Positions 31,707 through 42,052 of a stretch of 63,403 nucleotides of DNA are shown piece by piece; positions within the stretch are counted from its first letter, which is position 1, and each line of letters starts with the position of its first letter. The stretch lies in NCBI GenBank assembly GCA_002633005.1, contig NMRA01000861.1:53589-116991 (forward strand). The letters run 5' to 3'. Under the pieces are notes generated by a model. It ran no database searches. It was not told where the DNA came from and worked only from the letters and a program-made list of their open reading frames with translations. The position numbers and the translations under genes are program-made. Origin of the DNA: Phoronis australis (lineage: Eukaryota > Phoronida > Phoronidae).

Positions 31707-32492
31707 GATGATGTTGTAACTTTATGTTTTTTGGGAAGCGAAGATAGTATTCACGTACAGGTGGGACAGACGCGAGTCAGAGCGTTAATTGACTCGGGTG
31801 CTGCAATATCCGTTATTTCGGAAGTTACATTTGAAGAGCTTAAACGAAAAGACTTGGTAGAAATAGTTAATCGAAAACCTGTAGTTCAGACAGCGAATAA
31901 TCAACGTTTGAATGTCCTCGCTTGTGTCCTGTTAAGCTTAAAAATCGGAAACAATATTCTCAAGCATGAATTCGTGGTGATTCGAGATGTAAATCGAAGA
32001 ATGATAATTGGAAAAGACTTTCTTCATAAAAATAACTGTTGTGTCTACTTTGATCTCAGAATGTTACGAATAAAAGAATTTTACACACCCTTAATTCAAG
32101 ATTCGCTGGTTAAGTCTTATGTTAGAATAATCAAAGAAATTATAGTTAAACCTTATTCCAAGGTTGTATGTCGTGCCAGAAGCTGCGCCGCCAGGGGTAG
32201 CAAAAGACAACAAATATTCCAGGTGTCACCTTTAGCAACCGGATTCCTAAATGCAGAACCTGGCTTATCAGTTTCGAACGCAGTAATAAAGCCGGGCAAG
32301 GCCGGAAAATTCCCGGTGGAAATAATCAATAATTCTGGCCGATATATCAAGATAAAACGAGGAGTTGCAGTAGGACAGGTTGAAGAACTAAGTAATGCAA
32401 ATATTGTGAATGTGCTAGAGAAATCAACATCAGCCCAGTCGGCTAGTAAACAAACGTTGGACTTATCCGATATTGATACACCTGATGAGTAG
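31674..32492 (+). CDS. pro: aspartic protease region (pro)
   Basis: The frame carries RALIDSGAAISVIS, the retropepsin DSGA active site, then VIRDVNRRMIIGKDFL, the conserved flap-side end with IIGxDFL. The frame overlaps the gag stop (TAATG) and is reached by -1 frameshifting rather than by its own ATG, in my reading. A 120-residue tail of unknown role follows. It ends at TAG (32490-32492), beyond which the same frame stays open into reverse transcriptase. It would cleave the polyprotein during particle maturation. Confidence 0.88.
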   Translation: MCTDSRASAGQDDVVTLCFLGSEDSIHVQVGQTRVRALIDSGAAISVISEVTFEELKRKDLVEIVNRKPVVQTANNQRLNVLACVLLSLKIGNNILKHEFVVIRDVNRRMIIGKDFLHKNNCCVYFDLRMLRIKEFYTPLIQDSLVKSYVRIIKEIIVKPYSKVVCRARSCAARGSKRQQIFQVSPLATGFLNAEPGLSVSNAVIKPGKAGKFPVEIINNSGRYIKIKRGVAVGQVEELSNANIVNVLEKSTSAQSASKQTLDLSDIDTPDE

Positions 32493-34718
32493 GTTAGCTT
32501 AGTGAAAACGTTATTAAAACAAAATAGCGATGTTTTCGCAGCAACCGATCTCGATTTGGGGAAAACAAACACGGTACAAATGCGCATAGACGTACCGGAC
32601 GGCACAGTTGTCAAACAGAGGCCTTATCGGCTTCTGATAGCAAAACAACAAATAGCTAAAGAAGCGGTGGATAAAATGCTTACTGCGAAGGTCATAGAAC
32701 CATCTCGATCCAACTTTTGCTCACCTATAGTATTAGTAACCAAAAAGGATGGTAGCGTAAGGTTTTGTGTAGACTATAGGAAACTAAACAGTGTAACTAA
32801 AGGTTATTCGTTCTTTCTACCGAAAATTGATGACATATTGAACGATCTTAGGGGTTCAAGTATTTATAGTTCATTGGACTTACGTAGTGGTTTCTGGCAG
32901 ATTCAAATGCACCCTGATGACAAAGAAAAGACCGCTTTCTCTCCAGGATTTTCAACTGGTCACAATCTTTACCAATTTCAAGTTATGCCATTCGGACTTT
33001 GCAATAGTCCCAGTTTCTTCCAAGAACTTATGTCAATCGTTTTAGAAGGACTTCCTTTTGCTCGGGCCTATAACGATGATTGCATTATTTACAGTAAAAG
33101 TGTCGCTGAACACGTTGAACATCTGAAAATCGTTTTCCAACGTCTCAGAGAACATAATTTGAAGTTGAAATTGTCCAAATGCCAATTTCTTAAGCCTCAA
33201 ACGAACTATCTGGGCTTCATAGTAGATAAAGAAGGGATCCGCCCAGACCCAGCCAAAATTTCGGCTATTAGATCAATGAAACGACCAGCCTCGGTAAAAG
33301 AAGTAAGGGCACTACAAGGAATCCTGTCATATTATCGAAGGTTTATTCCTAACTTGGCAGGCATTATGACTCCATTGACTGAACTGACCAAGAAATATGC
33401 CAGATTTAAATGGACACCTGAATGCGAAAACGCTTTTAAATTTATCAAAGAACATCTTTCCGCAGTTCCGATGCTAAATTATCCTGATCCCAAATTGAGT
33501 TATATTATATACACCGATGCGAGTGATTTTGCAATTGGGGCCTGTTTGGTACAAAAGTGTCAAGATGAAGATGTTGAAAAACCTATCTACTTTATGTCAC
33601 AAAAATTGACTGACACGCAAAAGCGTTGGGCAACCATTGAAAAGGAATGTTTTGCAGTATTGATGGCCCTTAAGAAATTCGAACACTACATTTGCAATTC
33701 CAAAATCACGCTTTTCACGGACCATATGCCTCTCATTTATTTGCTTAAAAGCGACATACAAAATAAGAAAGTGGCGCAATGGTCGGTACTTATCTCGGCT
33801 TATGATGTTGAAATTAAGCATATTCCGGGCAAGGATAACACGATAGCTGACCTGTTGAGCAGAGCGCCCTCCAACGATGATAATGCGATTGACGAGGAAA
33901 CCCTCGACATAGACGATAGGACTTTTGAGGTTCAGGCTCCGATAGCACAAGTTAATGTAGTAGATAACAGCAGAATTGATCCTAAATCTCATGAAATGGA
34001 GAGTCCTCCAATACCTAATTTTACCTCTGAATTGCAAATGCCTAAGTTAGAAATGAATATGCAAGAGGAACAAAAGAAAGATCAAGAGTGTAGGACAATA
34101 ATCGATGAACTGTCGTCTCCTAAGCCTAGCAAAAGAATTGGAAATAAGTATTTACTCAAAGAAAATGTCCTATATTACGTTTCCGACGATCACGGCGACG
34201 TCAAGGTTTGTCTGTACGTCCCCGAACATTTACAGTCGCTTGTCATCAAACAATATCACGATCAACTGGGGCATGCAGGGATAGATCGAACATATCAGTC
34301 GTCTAGGAACTGTTATTTCTGGCCTAGAATGTTTAAGGACATTGAGAAGTATGTTTCAGAATGCGTTACATGCCAGGAACGAAATCTAAAAACAGTTAAA
34401 TCTCTGCTAGGGGCGTCTAATGTTGTGAACGGCCCCTGGCAACAAGTAGCAATAGATTGTGTCGGTCCTATGAAACCATCACCCAGTGGTAACCGATATA
34501 TTTTGACTCTGACTGATTGGTTTTCAAATTACACGTTGTTGTATCCGATGCCGGATAAGAGTGCCGCCACAATCGCACGAATCCGGACCACTGATATCTT
34601 TTGTAGATTCGGTATAATGAACATTTTGGTCTCAGACAACGGCTCTGAATTTGTAAACAAAACAGTAAAAGATGTTTTGGAATCATTTAACATTCGGCAT
34701 GTTACCACAAGTTTTTAA
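32493..34718 (+). CDS. pol: reverse transcriptase, RNase H and integrase N-terminal part
   Basis: RT blocks: VTKKDGSVRFCVDYRKLN, YSSLDLRSGFWQI, FQVMPFGLCNSPSFFQ, and an active site reading YNDD (33069-33080) instead of the common YLDD/YIDD. RNase H: YTDASDFAIGACL, EKECFAVLMAL, FTDHMPLIYLL and GKDNTIADLLSR give the D-E-D-D set. Integrase: zinc finger H(4)H...C(2)C as YHDQLGHAGIDRTY and CVTCQERN, then catalytic aspartates in VAIDCVGP and SDNGSEF. A TAA at 34716-34718 interrupts the catalytic core before its glutamate. The piece is in the same frame as pro. Confidence 0.92.
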   Translation, partial: VSLVKTLLKQNSDVFAATDLDLGKTNTVQMRIDVPDGTVVKQRPYRLLIAKQQIAKEAVDKMLTAKVIEPSRSNFCSPIVLVTKKDGSVRFCVDYRKLNSVTKGYSFFLPKIDDILNDLRGSSIYSSLDLRSGFWQIQMHPDDKEKTAFSPGFSTGHNLYQFQVMPFGLCNSPSFFQELMSIVLEGLPFARAYNDDCIIYSKSVAEHVEHLKIVFQRLREHNLKLKLSKCQFLKPQTNYLGFIVDKEGIRPDPAKISAIRSMKRPASVKEVRALQGILSYYRRFIPNLAGIMTPLTELTKKYARFKWTPECENAFKFIKEHLSAVPMLNYPDPKLSYIIYTDASDFAIGACLVQKCQDEDVEKPIYFMSQKLTDTQKRWATIEKECFAVLMALKKFEHYICNSKITLFTDHMPLIYLLKSDIQNKKVAQWSVLISAYDVEIKHIPGKDNTIADLLSRAPSNDDNAIDEETLDIDDRTFEVQAPIAQVNVVDNSRIDPKSHEMESPPIPNFTSELQMPKLEMNMQEEQKKDQECRTIIDELSSPKPSKRIGNKYLLKENVLYYVSDDHGDVKVCLYVPEHLQSLVIKQYHDQLGHAGIDRTYQSSRNCYFWPRMFKDIEKYVSECVTCQERNLKTVKSLLGASNVVNGPWQQVAIDCVGPMKPSPSGNRYILTLTDWFSNYTLLYPMPDKSAATIARIRTTDIFCRFGIMNILVSDNGSEFVNKTVKDVLESFNIRHVTTSF

Positions 34719-35795
34719 AATCCAAAAGCAAATGGCCGAGTCGAACGATCACACAAAGTACTTGGTGACGTTTTGAGTAAATTATGCCGTGAAAATCCAG
34801 AACAATGGGATGTCTATCTCAGTCAAGCAGAGTCATGCTTAAATTTTCATACTAACTATACTGGGTATAGCAGTTATTTTGTTATGTTCGGTAGAGACCC
34901 TAAACTTCTTGTACATAACATAATGCGACCACGTGCTAAGTACGTGGGCGAGGAAGAACATAAGGTTATCCTACAAAACCAACATAGAGTTTTTAGGACA
35001 GTTTATCGAGTGATAAAACACCATCAGAACAAAAGATTAGCTACCGCGAATAAGGATAGAATTTTGGTTGAATTAGAAATTGGCGATCCCGTGTACCTTA
35101 AAAATAATTCTAAAACCAGCAAACTGGACCCTAAGTGGACGGGTTATTGGCGCGTCCTAGAACGACTGTCTGAAAAAACATATGTCATCAGGAATCAGTT
35201 AGATGGGACGGTTACCAAGTCGCACATTGACAACTTGAGGTGGGCACAAATCGACGATTGGAAGGTGAATGACGACGATTATCCACAAATGAGGAGAGCG
35301 CGCTACACCGTCCCTCCCAGCTCTAGTGAAGAAAGCGATGTGTCTGACGACGAACCACAGCAACGTCTGCAGGATCATTTGCGCCAAATGAAGGGGGATT
35401 CATCTTCAGATGACTCTGACGTTCCCTTAGCGGAACCTCAAAGAAGACTCCAACAGAGGGGGCAAGTGAAGACGTTGGCTCAGACGAAGCCAGCACCTCA
35501 GATGGAGGATCCAGGGACTCCATCATCTGAAAGCGAAGGACCTGAGTCCAAAGCCAAGTCGGATCCGATGACAGACCCCTCCTCACCAAACGACGAACAG
35601 TCTATGCCGTCGGATGGGACAGATATGGACGTTGCCATGGGACCACGACCAGACGATGATGCCATGGATGTGAACGTCCTCGCGCGATTGGACAAAAGGA
35701 GAAGCCGAAAGTGCAGAAAAACGACCCAAAATTCCTCCGCGGCTTATTTAGATTTGTGTCGCATGATGTTAGAAACATTTAGGAACGGTCGATAA
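34719..35795 (+). pseudogene. pol: integrase C-terminal part after an in-frame stop
   Basis: It is in the same frame as the upstream pol. It opens with the catalytic glutamate block (ANGRVERSHK, glutamate at 34743-34745), an ENPEQWDVYLSQAE helix, FVMFGRDP, and a GPY/F-like module (WTGYWRVLERLSEKTYVI). It ends in an acidic serine-rich tail with a PLAEPQRRLQQRG stretch. The in-frame stop upstream separates this from the first two catalytic residues. Integrase inserts element DNA into the genome; as read, this copy would not make a full one. Confidence 0.88.
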
Positions 35796-35957
35796 GTAAT
35801 TAAGGTTTCAGATTTCATCAGAACCATTTATTTAGTAGCATACTTATACTTGAATATATTTGAATATTAGAGACGGGGGTGTCTCCCGAAAACGATATAG
35901 CCATGGGCACTCATACGTAACGTATCTGATCTAAGGGTATCCGAGTCAGTTCTCGGC

Positions 35958-36920
35958 ATGGCAAGTACTTTTAGTAGAATGAGGAGCGAGTTAAGTAACC
36001 TCAGTGACTATTGTTGTTTCAGAGAGACAATGCAACGATTAACAGGTTTGCTGTTGTTGGCTGGTATCGTGCAATGCGTCATTGTCAAAAATGGGGTAGT
36101 TTTTGAGAAAATTAATTTATTTTATAGTTCGTGGGGACACTGGTGGGTGACGAGTTTTATTGACCTCAGCGAATTCTCTGAGTTCATGTCCCAGTTTTCC
36201 CGGGACATAGAACGTGCTTACTATACGCATACTCAGGTAAAGAAAAAGTACGCTGACCCCAAAGATGTCAATTTCTTGGGATATTTTTCCAGATTGAGAA
36301 AACAAATTGATGATATCAGATTCACGAAAGAGGCCGTCGACGAGTTGTTGACTGGCTATAACACTTTGGCTCAATTTCGAGGTAACAGAAGCAAACGGAG
36401 TCTTCTGCCTTTCATGGGAAAAATTAGTCATTGGCTATTTGGCACAGCCACTGATGATGATATTAAAGCTATTAGGGAATCGATTGATATGATAGTGAGG
36501 AACCAAAAGAGGATTGTTACTAACGCATTAAAGAGGGTAACCGTAATGAAAGCCACTAGAACCGAAGTAAATAGAAATCGAGAGACCTTGAATGACTTGA
36601 TTCTTTCGACTTATGAAATAGAACAACGTCTTAATAACGTGACTGATATGCTACACGATGAAATACAGGATTTGTCGGTCTTCACCCAGAGTTACATACA
36701 CTTAGAACTCATTTTAAACCATCTGGAATTGGCTGCGCAAAAAGCCTTAGGCTATTTGGCTCCCATTGAAAGTCAAATAGGAATATTGTCTCTGGGACAA
36801 GTTACTCCAGCGGTGGTTCAGCCGGAAGCATTACGCAATATATTAAAGGACATACGAACGAATATTCCACGCCATTTAAAATTACCTTTTGATCCTGACA
36901 GAGTTGTTTCAATATTATAA
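35958..36920 (+). pseudogene. env: env, F-type fusion glycoprotein, N-terminal half
   Basis: The ATG at 35958 opens the frame; an in-frame ATG at 36030 starts MQRLTGLLLLAGIVQC, a good signal peptide. A basic furin-type site RSKR (36387-36398) precedes a hydrophobic SLLPFMGKISHWLFG segment, the arrangement of insect errantivirus Env and baculovirus F proteins. A long helical region with NVTD sites follows. The frame closes at 36920, while coding similarity passes into another frame that opens at 36889, so there is an indel. A splice acceptor-like sequence lies just before 36030. Env would mediate membrane fusion. Confidence 0.85.
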
Positions 36921-38016
36921 GTCTCTCCCGTATCATACTGCGTGGGAAAATGGACGAATCTTGGTCACGTTTCGGATTTCATTAATTGACACTTACGCAC
37001 GTATGGAATTATTTCAAATTCATAATTTGCCAGCTCCCTTCCCTAATTCCAACCGCTCTCACATTTTGGCGAAGTATTCATTGGAGGCCACGGCGTTAGC
37101 CATAAACCCAGAACGAACGTCTTATGCCTTACTAGATTATGCCAGCATGAAGGCATGCTCATCGCTTAATTTCTGTGAGACCCGACAACCGTTACGCCCT
37201 GTTAATTTGAGCAAAGATTGTGTGGTGGCTCTGTTCATGAAGTTTGACGATACTATCAAAAGGCTCTGTCGTGTTTTTATTAAAACAAATACAGCCTTAC
37301 CACAGGCCATATATCTGAGATCTGGCTGGTACGCTGTAGTTAGTAACGAGGTTACAAGATTTGCCCTCCTGTGCAACCACAGTCGCACTAACACTAAATC
37401 AGTTACGGTGGACATTGGGGTAAATATGATACACGTCGATTACGGATGCCAGGCCACACATCCAACTATGTCCCTCCTGGGAACTTTTCACAGGGAATCT
37501 AGATACGAACATCCTGATAGCTTCGCTCGAGTTTTGAGAATTCGAAAAGGATCCTTCACGATGTGGTCTCCTTATATTGCAGCCTTTCCTAAACATGTGG
37601 AAGCAAAAATACCGCCATGTCTCGCTCACTTAGCCGAAATTTCCCTGGACGGTTTAGTCACTGATTTACGAAACCTGGAAACTCCAAAACCTTGGACCCC
37701 CGATAATGAATTTTGGTTATAAGTCGCTCTGGGAGTAGCAGCATCGCTATTAATTTTGGGGTTAATTGTTTTCTTGAAACGTAGACAAATTGCACGTGCC
37801 ATACTTGAACAGTATCAGCCTGTGGTAACCGATGGTAGTTGTCCAGTTGCCACTGCACCGCCAGCGTTCGCACTCATGAGCGCACCGAACGATGCCCGAC
37901 AGACGTCACCGGCTGGGGAGAAACCCAGTGCTGACGACCACCCGACCGTATCGACTCAATGGAATGGCAAACCAATCGAGATGAAGCAATTCGTCCGACG
38001 TATGTATCCTACCTAG
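36889..38016 (+). pseudogene. env: env, C-terminal half with in-frame stop before the membrane anchor
   Basis: It is shifted one frame from the first half, with a 32-bp overlap. It carries many cysteines (CSSLNFC, CRVF, CNHS, YGCQ, PPC) as expected for an ectodomain, ending PWTPDNEFWL at TAA 37720-37722. Beyond the stop, in the same frame, VALGVAASLLILGLIVFL is a clear transmembrane helix followed by KRRQ and a short tail ending at 38016. As read, this copy would end just before its anchor. Both breaks are most simply decay. Confidence 0.82.
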
Positions 38017-38206
38017 GATCCGGAAACTGGAGAGGGCCTGAAGGAAACCTCCATGTGACTCCGAGCTGTCTGTAGCCGTCGTAGTAGTACTACTGAACCT
38101 TACAAGTAGAGTATGCTAGATAGTCGTCAGAAAGGTGGTGGTTATTAACATTGACAATTGTTACGATATCTAAAGGAACTTATGAAACTATTGCAGGAAA
38201 AAAACA

Positions 38207-38599
38207 ATGGCCGAACCAATCTACAAAACGTTACCCGCTGTCCGTTTGGACGCCTCAGTGGAAGGGCAGTGGATCGTCTTCCGCGTCGACCCCACGGCGG
38301 ACGCCACTGTGTTGTCACTTGCAGATTTTGCAAGCATACAATACGGGGGTAGTCAGACTCCAAAAGGACTATCGTGCGACAGACAGTCGTGGGGTGGCAC
38401 AAAAGAAAGTGACGCCCAATACGCTCAGGTCTACTATGACCGGAGGGAATGCGTTGCGGATGTGGTCGACATTTTCTCACTGGAAGTGGAGATACAAGGG
38501 AGGACCAAGCATATGCCTGTGGCAGTAGCAAACGTACCGGAGAGCCTGTTGGCGTCTGATTATTTTCAAACGCCGCAGACTCATCCGCTACGGTTATAA
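38207..38599 (+). CDS. accessory ORF downstream of env, unknown protein (130 aa)
   Basis: An intact 130-residue frame lies between env and the polypurine tract, with a good initiation context (AAAACAATGG). The protein (start MAEPIYKTLPAVRLDA, core EGQWIVFRVDPTADATVL, end PQTHPLRL) has no signal peptide, membrane segment or motif I recognise. A possible splice acceptor (CTATTGCAG, ending 38196) is 10 bases before the ATG. Other frames across 38145-38531 are also open, on both strands, because of the local base composition, so coding is likely but not certain. Retroviral accessory genes occupy this position. Confidence 0.65.
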   Translation: MAEPIYKTLPAVRLDASVEGQWIVFRVDPTADATVLSLADFASIQYGGSQTPKGLSCDRQSWGGTKESDAQYAQVYYDRRECVADVVDIFSLEVEIQGRTKHMPVAVANVPESLLASDYFQTPQTHPLRL

Positions 38600-39057
38600 A
38601 TGATTAAATAATATGTAATTGTAATGTGCTATATTCTTAGTTAGTTTAGTTGGGGTGGCACTTTCATGGTTAATTAATTAGTTACGATATGAGATATTTT
38701 GGTAGATTTGGTTTAAGGGGAACTGTGACTTAGTTATGATTTTAATGGATATAAAGTATAATTGTTCATGTAATAAGGGGTTGGTATAAAGTTCGTTTGG
38801 TAATAGAAACATTCTGTATGTGTGTGTTACATTATATTAATTGTTGTGATAGTTTCTTGTGGTTGATATTTCATTGTGAGATGCTGTTTGTTAACCTGTT
38901 TAACGATCATCTGGAGGCTGACGACTTTCCATGTTTTGTCATTGATTTTTTTTGTGTGTATCTATTGCAGTTGTATGGCGATCACCTGGGTGAAACTTTA
39001 CATTGTCGGAAAATCTACGACTTCCCAAAAATTTATTGTGTAAATGTTTTGGCTTAA
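38600..39057. other. 3' untranslated segment of the LTR element
   Basis: TA-rich leader to the polypurine tract. An 86-codon stretch ending at 39057 has no ATG start and an odd Cys/Phe-rich composition, so I do not call it a gene. Confidence 0.5.
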
Positions 39058-39069
39058 CAAAAGGGGGAG
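39056..39069 (+). other. polypurine tract
   Basis: AACAAAAGGGGGAG lies directly before the 3' LTR start, the plus-strand priming site of Ty3/Gypsy elements. Confidence 0.92.
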
Positions 39070-39894
39070 TGTAATATAATGAGACACTGCTCTCCACGTG
39101 TATGTAAACATGTCTTAAAATATTCCCAGGGGATGTTCATACTCCTCCACGTGCATGCAAACATGTCTTAAAACATTCTCAGGGGATGTGTATACTTCAG
39201 TGGTAGTCTAGATTTCTAAAGGATGTACATATCTCTAGAGTGGCAATTATATGGAGATTTCTCACGGGATAGGCACATTCCTGGTGTAGCAAAGAGTGAG
39301 AAGAGTGGCAGTTATGCAAGAATTTTCTATAGGATAGTCAATTAGCTGGTTGTAAGAGAGATGTACTAAAAGAGGTGGGACCATCACGTGATGGCTCCAA
39401 AGGTATTATTTAAGACACTAACAAAGGCAGATCAGTTAGACCGCACCGAACAAGACGACTGAAGTCTTCAAAAACTGCAAAGTCACGATCTCAGCTAGAC
39501 AGTGAACGGCAGGGACACAGGACCGGACGGGAAAAACCACGAATCAAGCACAACCGAGGTATAGACATTTAACACAGGTGTTGGTCTCAGCCTGTCAGTC
39601 AATTCGAACCAGTCTAGCGATTGTTCTAGAGGTTTAGTTCTTTTTGCGACTTGTAGTGTGTTTACATGTGCGGTTGCTATTGGTAACTGGTGACATTGTT
39701 ATTTAATACTTTCTCTAGCAGTGATATCTCTTCTCGTTCAGTTTGTCGTCAGCCTCGCATCTTATTGTAAACTATTGTTTGTTAATCACAACGCTGCAAA
39801 TTAATAGACGTATTTTATTGGTTGAGGTATTTGTGTGTTGTTTTAATTACTACCACGTGCGCGCCATCTGTCGGCCGCAACACGATTCATTACA
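39070..39894 (+). repeat. 3' LTR (825 bp)
   Basis: It begins TGTAATATAATG and ends CATTACA, giving a 6-bp terminal inversion TGTAAT/ATTACA. The first 352 bp match the 5' LTR nearly perfectly. The upstream part contains the 53-bp duplication with CACGTG boxes (39095, 39148) and a third box at 39385. Confidence 0.92.
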
Positions 39895-39901
39895 CCACAC
39901 N

Positions 39902-40340
39902 ACCCTCTAGATATTTGCTCTTACACTGTGAATAGGCCGAACCTGTGAGGCTGTATTGTAGCCTGTATGTTTGCAGTAGCCGACAATTAATACAATACTC
40001 AATAGTTTTAAGCCTTGGCTTGGGCTTGGTTGGTAGAGATCATGAGTGAAAACTGAAAGTGAAACTGAGACGTTCTGTGAAATAGGGCAACGCTGTCAAA
40101 ATATTGGTAATATATCTTTCACACCTTGTTTAATATCACCATCGATTCATATGATTCGTTTCTTCCTGAGCTCAGCGCGAGAGCTGATTTACATAATACA
40201 TTTACGAGATATAGCCACACGTCTTGCCCAAAGCAAGTGCACATAATTATCTCCCCTGATATGTGTGTGACTTAGCAAAGACACTTACTCGCTGGTTCCC
40301 TGAGTGCTCAGCCCAGCCAGCACGCAGGTATAACGCAGTG
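39902..40340. other. flanking DNA, no gene seen
   Basis: Nothing recognisable beyond the stray N at 39901. A short segment near 40279-40305 (CTCGCTGGTTCCCTG) recurs inverted at 41521-41545. Confidence 0.4.
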
Positions 40341-40341
40341 G

Positions 40342-41030
40342 CACGCGCGGCACTAGTCGGATGTAATGGACCCAAACTTATTCCAAATAAATCCACTAAA
40401 TGTTGGTCTAAATGAATGATTTTGGTATCGTTGCATTCCTCAGACATCTGGCTATTCGTACAAATCATTTTCACGACCCTCAATTACTCTAGTCTATAGC
40501 TACGCTGTTCCGAACTCGGTCCACTTTAGCCACGCGCATCGTGAAAACGGCAGCCATTTCAGGGAACTTACTGTATCTAGCGACATCTATCGGCGATTTG
40601 CTACAACATGCGCTGTTCCTTTTTCATCAGTCAATGTCATTGGTCAATATTATTAACGTCAGTCGTTATTAATCATCTGCTTTCGTCATCACCTTCGTCG
40701 TCTCTCTCACGATCGTATCTGTCATCGTCGTCCATGTTGACTGATGAAAAAGGAACAGCGCGTGTTGTAGCAAATCGCCGATAGATGGCGCTAGATATAG
40801 TAAGTTCCCTGAAATGGCTGCCGATTTCACAATGCCCTAACGCTAAAGTGTACCAAGTTCAGAATGGCGTAGTTATAGACTAGAGTAATTGAGGGTCGTG
40901 AAAAGGATTTGTATGGATAGCCAGATGTCTGAGGAATGCAACGATACCAAAATCATTCATTTAGACCTACATTTAGTGGATTTATTTGGAATAAGTTAGG
41001 GTCCATTATATCCGACTAGTGCCGCACGCG
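40342..41030. mobile_element. long palindromic foldback element, 294-bp arms
   Basis: The left arm 40342-40635 and right arm 40737-41030 are inverted copies differing at a modest number of positions, with a 101-bp spacer rich in TCGTC words. No coding capacity. This looks like a foldback/MITE-type element. The outer repeat at about 40290 and 41535 may mark the flanking target or a longer element. Confidence 0.82.
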
Positions 41031-41033
41031 CTT

Positions 41034-42040
41034 TAGCATTGGTCGATGTAACTTCGGCAGTCATTGGTTAGCTTTACAACAACGTGAAAAAATGGCCGGC
41101 TGTGAATGATTTTTAGCCTTGTCATGGAAGTGGCGTCGCAGAAACTATTTCGTTTCTGCAGTGATGTTTAATAGCCGCGTGCTTGAAGCACATACATATA
41201 CAATAAACACACATCTAGCCGATTTAACCGGTGTGTTATTCATACTGTATGAATACAGGACACTATCGTAAACAAAAGTCATCGACAGTGCATCTCGAAA
41301 AGGCGCAATTACAATTTCTAGGCTTCACATTTCCTGAACATAAATTTTAAGCACCCGATTTGTCTGCACAACAGACCACATTTACACTTCAGTCCATCAG
41401 TCATACCAGTTTGTTTGCGTAAACCGCTGCCTGTTGAGAATTTGACTAGCCAATCAGAAACGCCGGTGTAAAAAAATTTACCGAGGAAAATTAAGGGATT
41501 ACCGCCCCACCTAGCGGCACGCAGGGAACCAGCGAGAGACACTTACAGCATGAATAATGAGAAAAATAACCTCGAAAGTGATAGAAAAGTAATCAAATGT
41601 GCTTTTACTAAGAAAAAATCGCATAAAAAACGTCCAAACAGGTTCACTTTGTAAGAAACTCGAGATAAATTTGGCTAAAATCACAAGCAAGCTTACACAT
41701 GGCTTCTGTGAGCTCTTCTGTCGCTGGCTTCTGCGGAAATATTGTTTGCAAATAACATACTCTTCGATTAAAAATCCAAATTAATTTGTGTCTGTTTTAC
41801 CACAAAGAGCACAAAAATGATTCAAAACACACATTGTGGGATTACAAATAAATCTTTCAAAGTTTTTAGTATTCCGTAAGTCATATAATTTTATTGTAGA
41901 TTTCTGTTCGTTAGGTGAGTTATAGCGGTTCAAGCTCCTCGTAAACTTCCGACTGTCACTCGAGCGGTCAGCGGTCGTCGAGTTATAACCTCCACTGACA
42001 GAAGGTTGTTGTTGTTGTATCTACAAGTTTGTTCGCTTGT
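41034..42040. other. upstream region of the candidate exon at 42053
   Basis: No gene recognised. An 80-bp GTTGTTGTTG/AGCGGTCAGCGGTCG segment before 42053 could be a 5' UTR. Confidence 0.35.
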
Positions 42041-42052
42041 TTGCTAACCACG

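Larger units (their letters stand above)
30412..39894 (+). mobile_element. errantivirus-like LTR retrotransposon (Ty3/Gypsy with env)
   Basis: The order is LTR, gag, pro, pol (RT, RNase H, integrase), env, extra ORF, polypurine tract, LTR. Integrase after RNase H marks Ty3/Gypsy (Metaviridae). An F-type env downstream of pol is typical of errantiviruses and related invertebrate elements. The 5' LTR runs into the assembly gap. The copy carries two in-frame stops in pol, a frameshift and a stop in env, and is not intact. Flanks CCAT and CCAC are a possible 4-bp target duplication with one mismatch. Confidence 0.93.

Noticed and set aside
38145-38531. Long antisense and alternate-frame ORFs over the accessory ORF
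   Set aside because: They have poor protein character and no good start context. They arise from low stop frequency in the same segment.
38797-39057. 86-codon frame before the polypurine tract
   Set aside because: No ATG start and odd Cys/Phe-rich composition.
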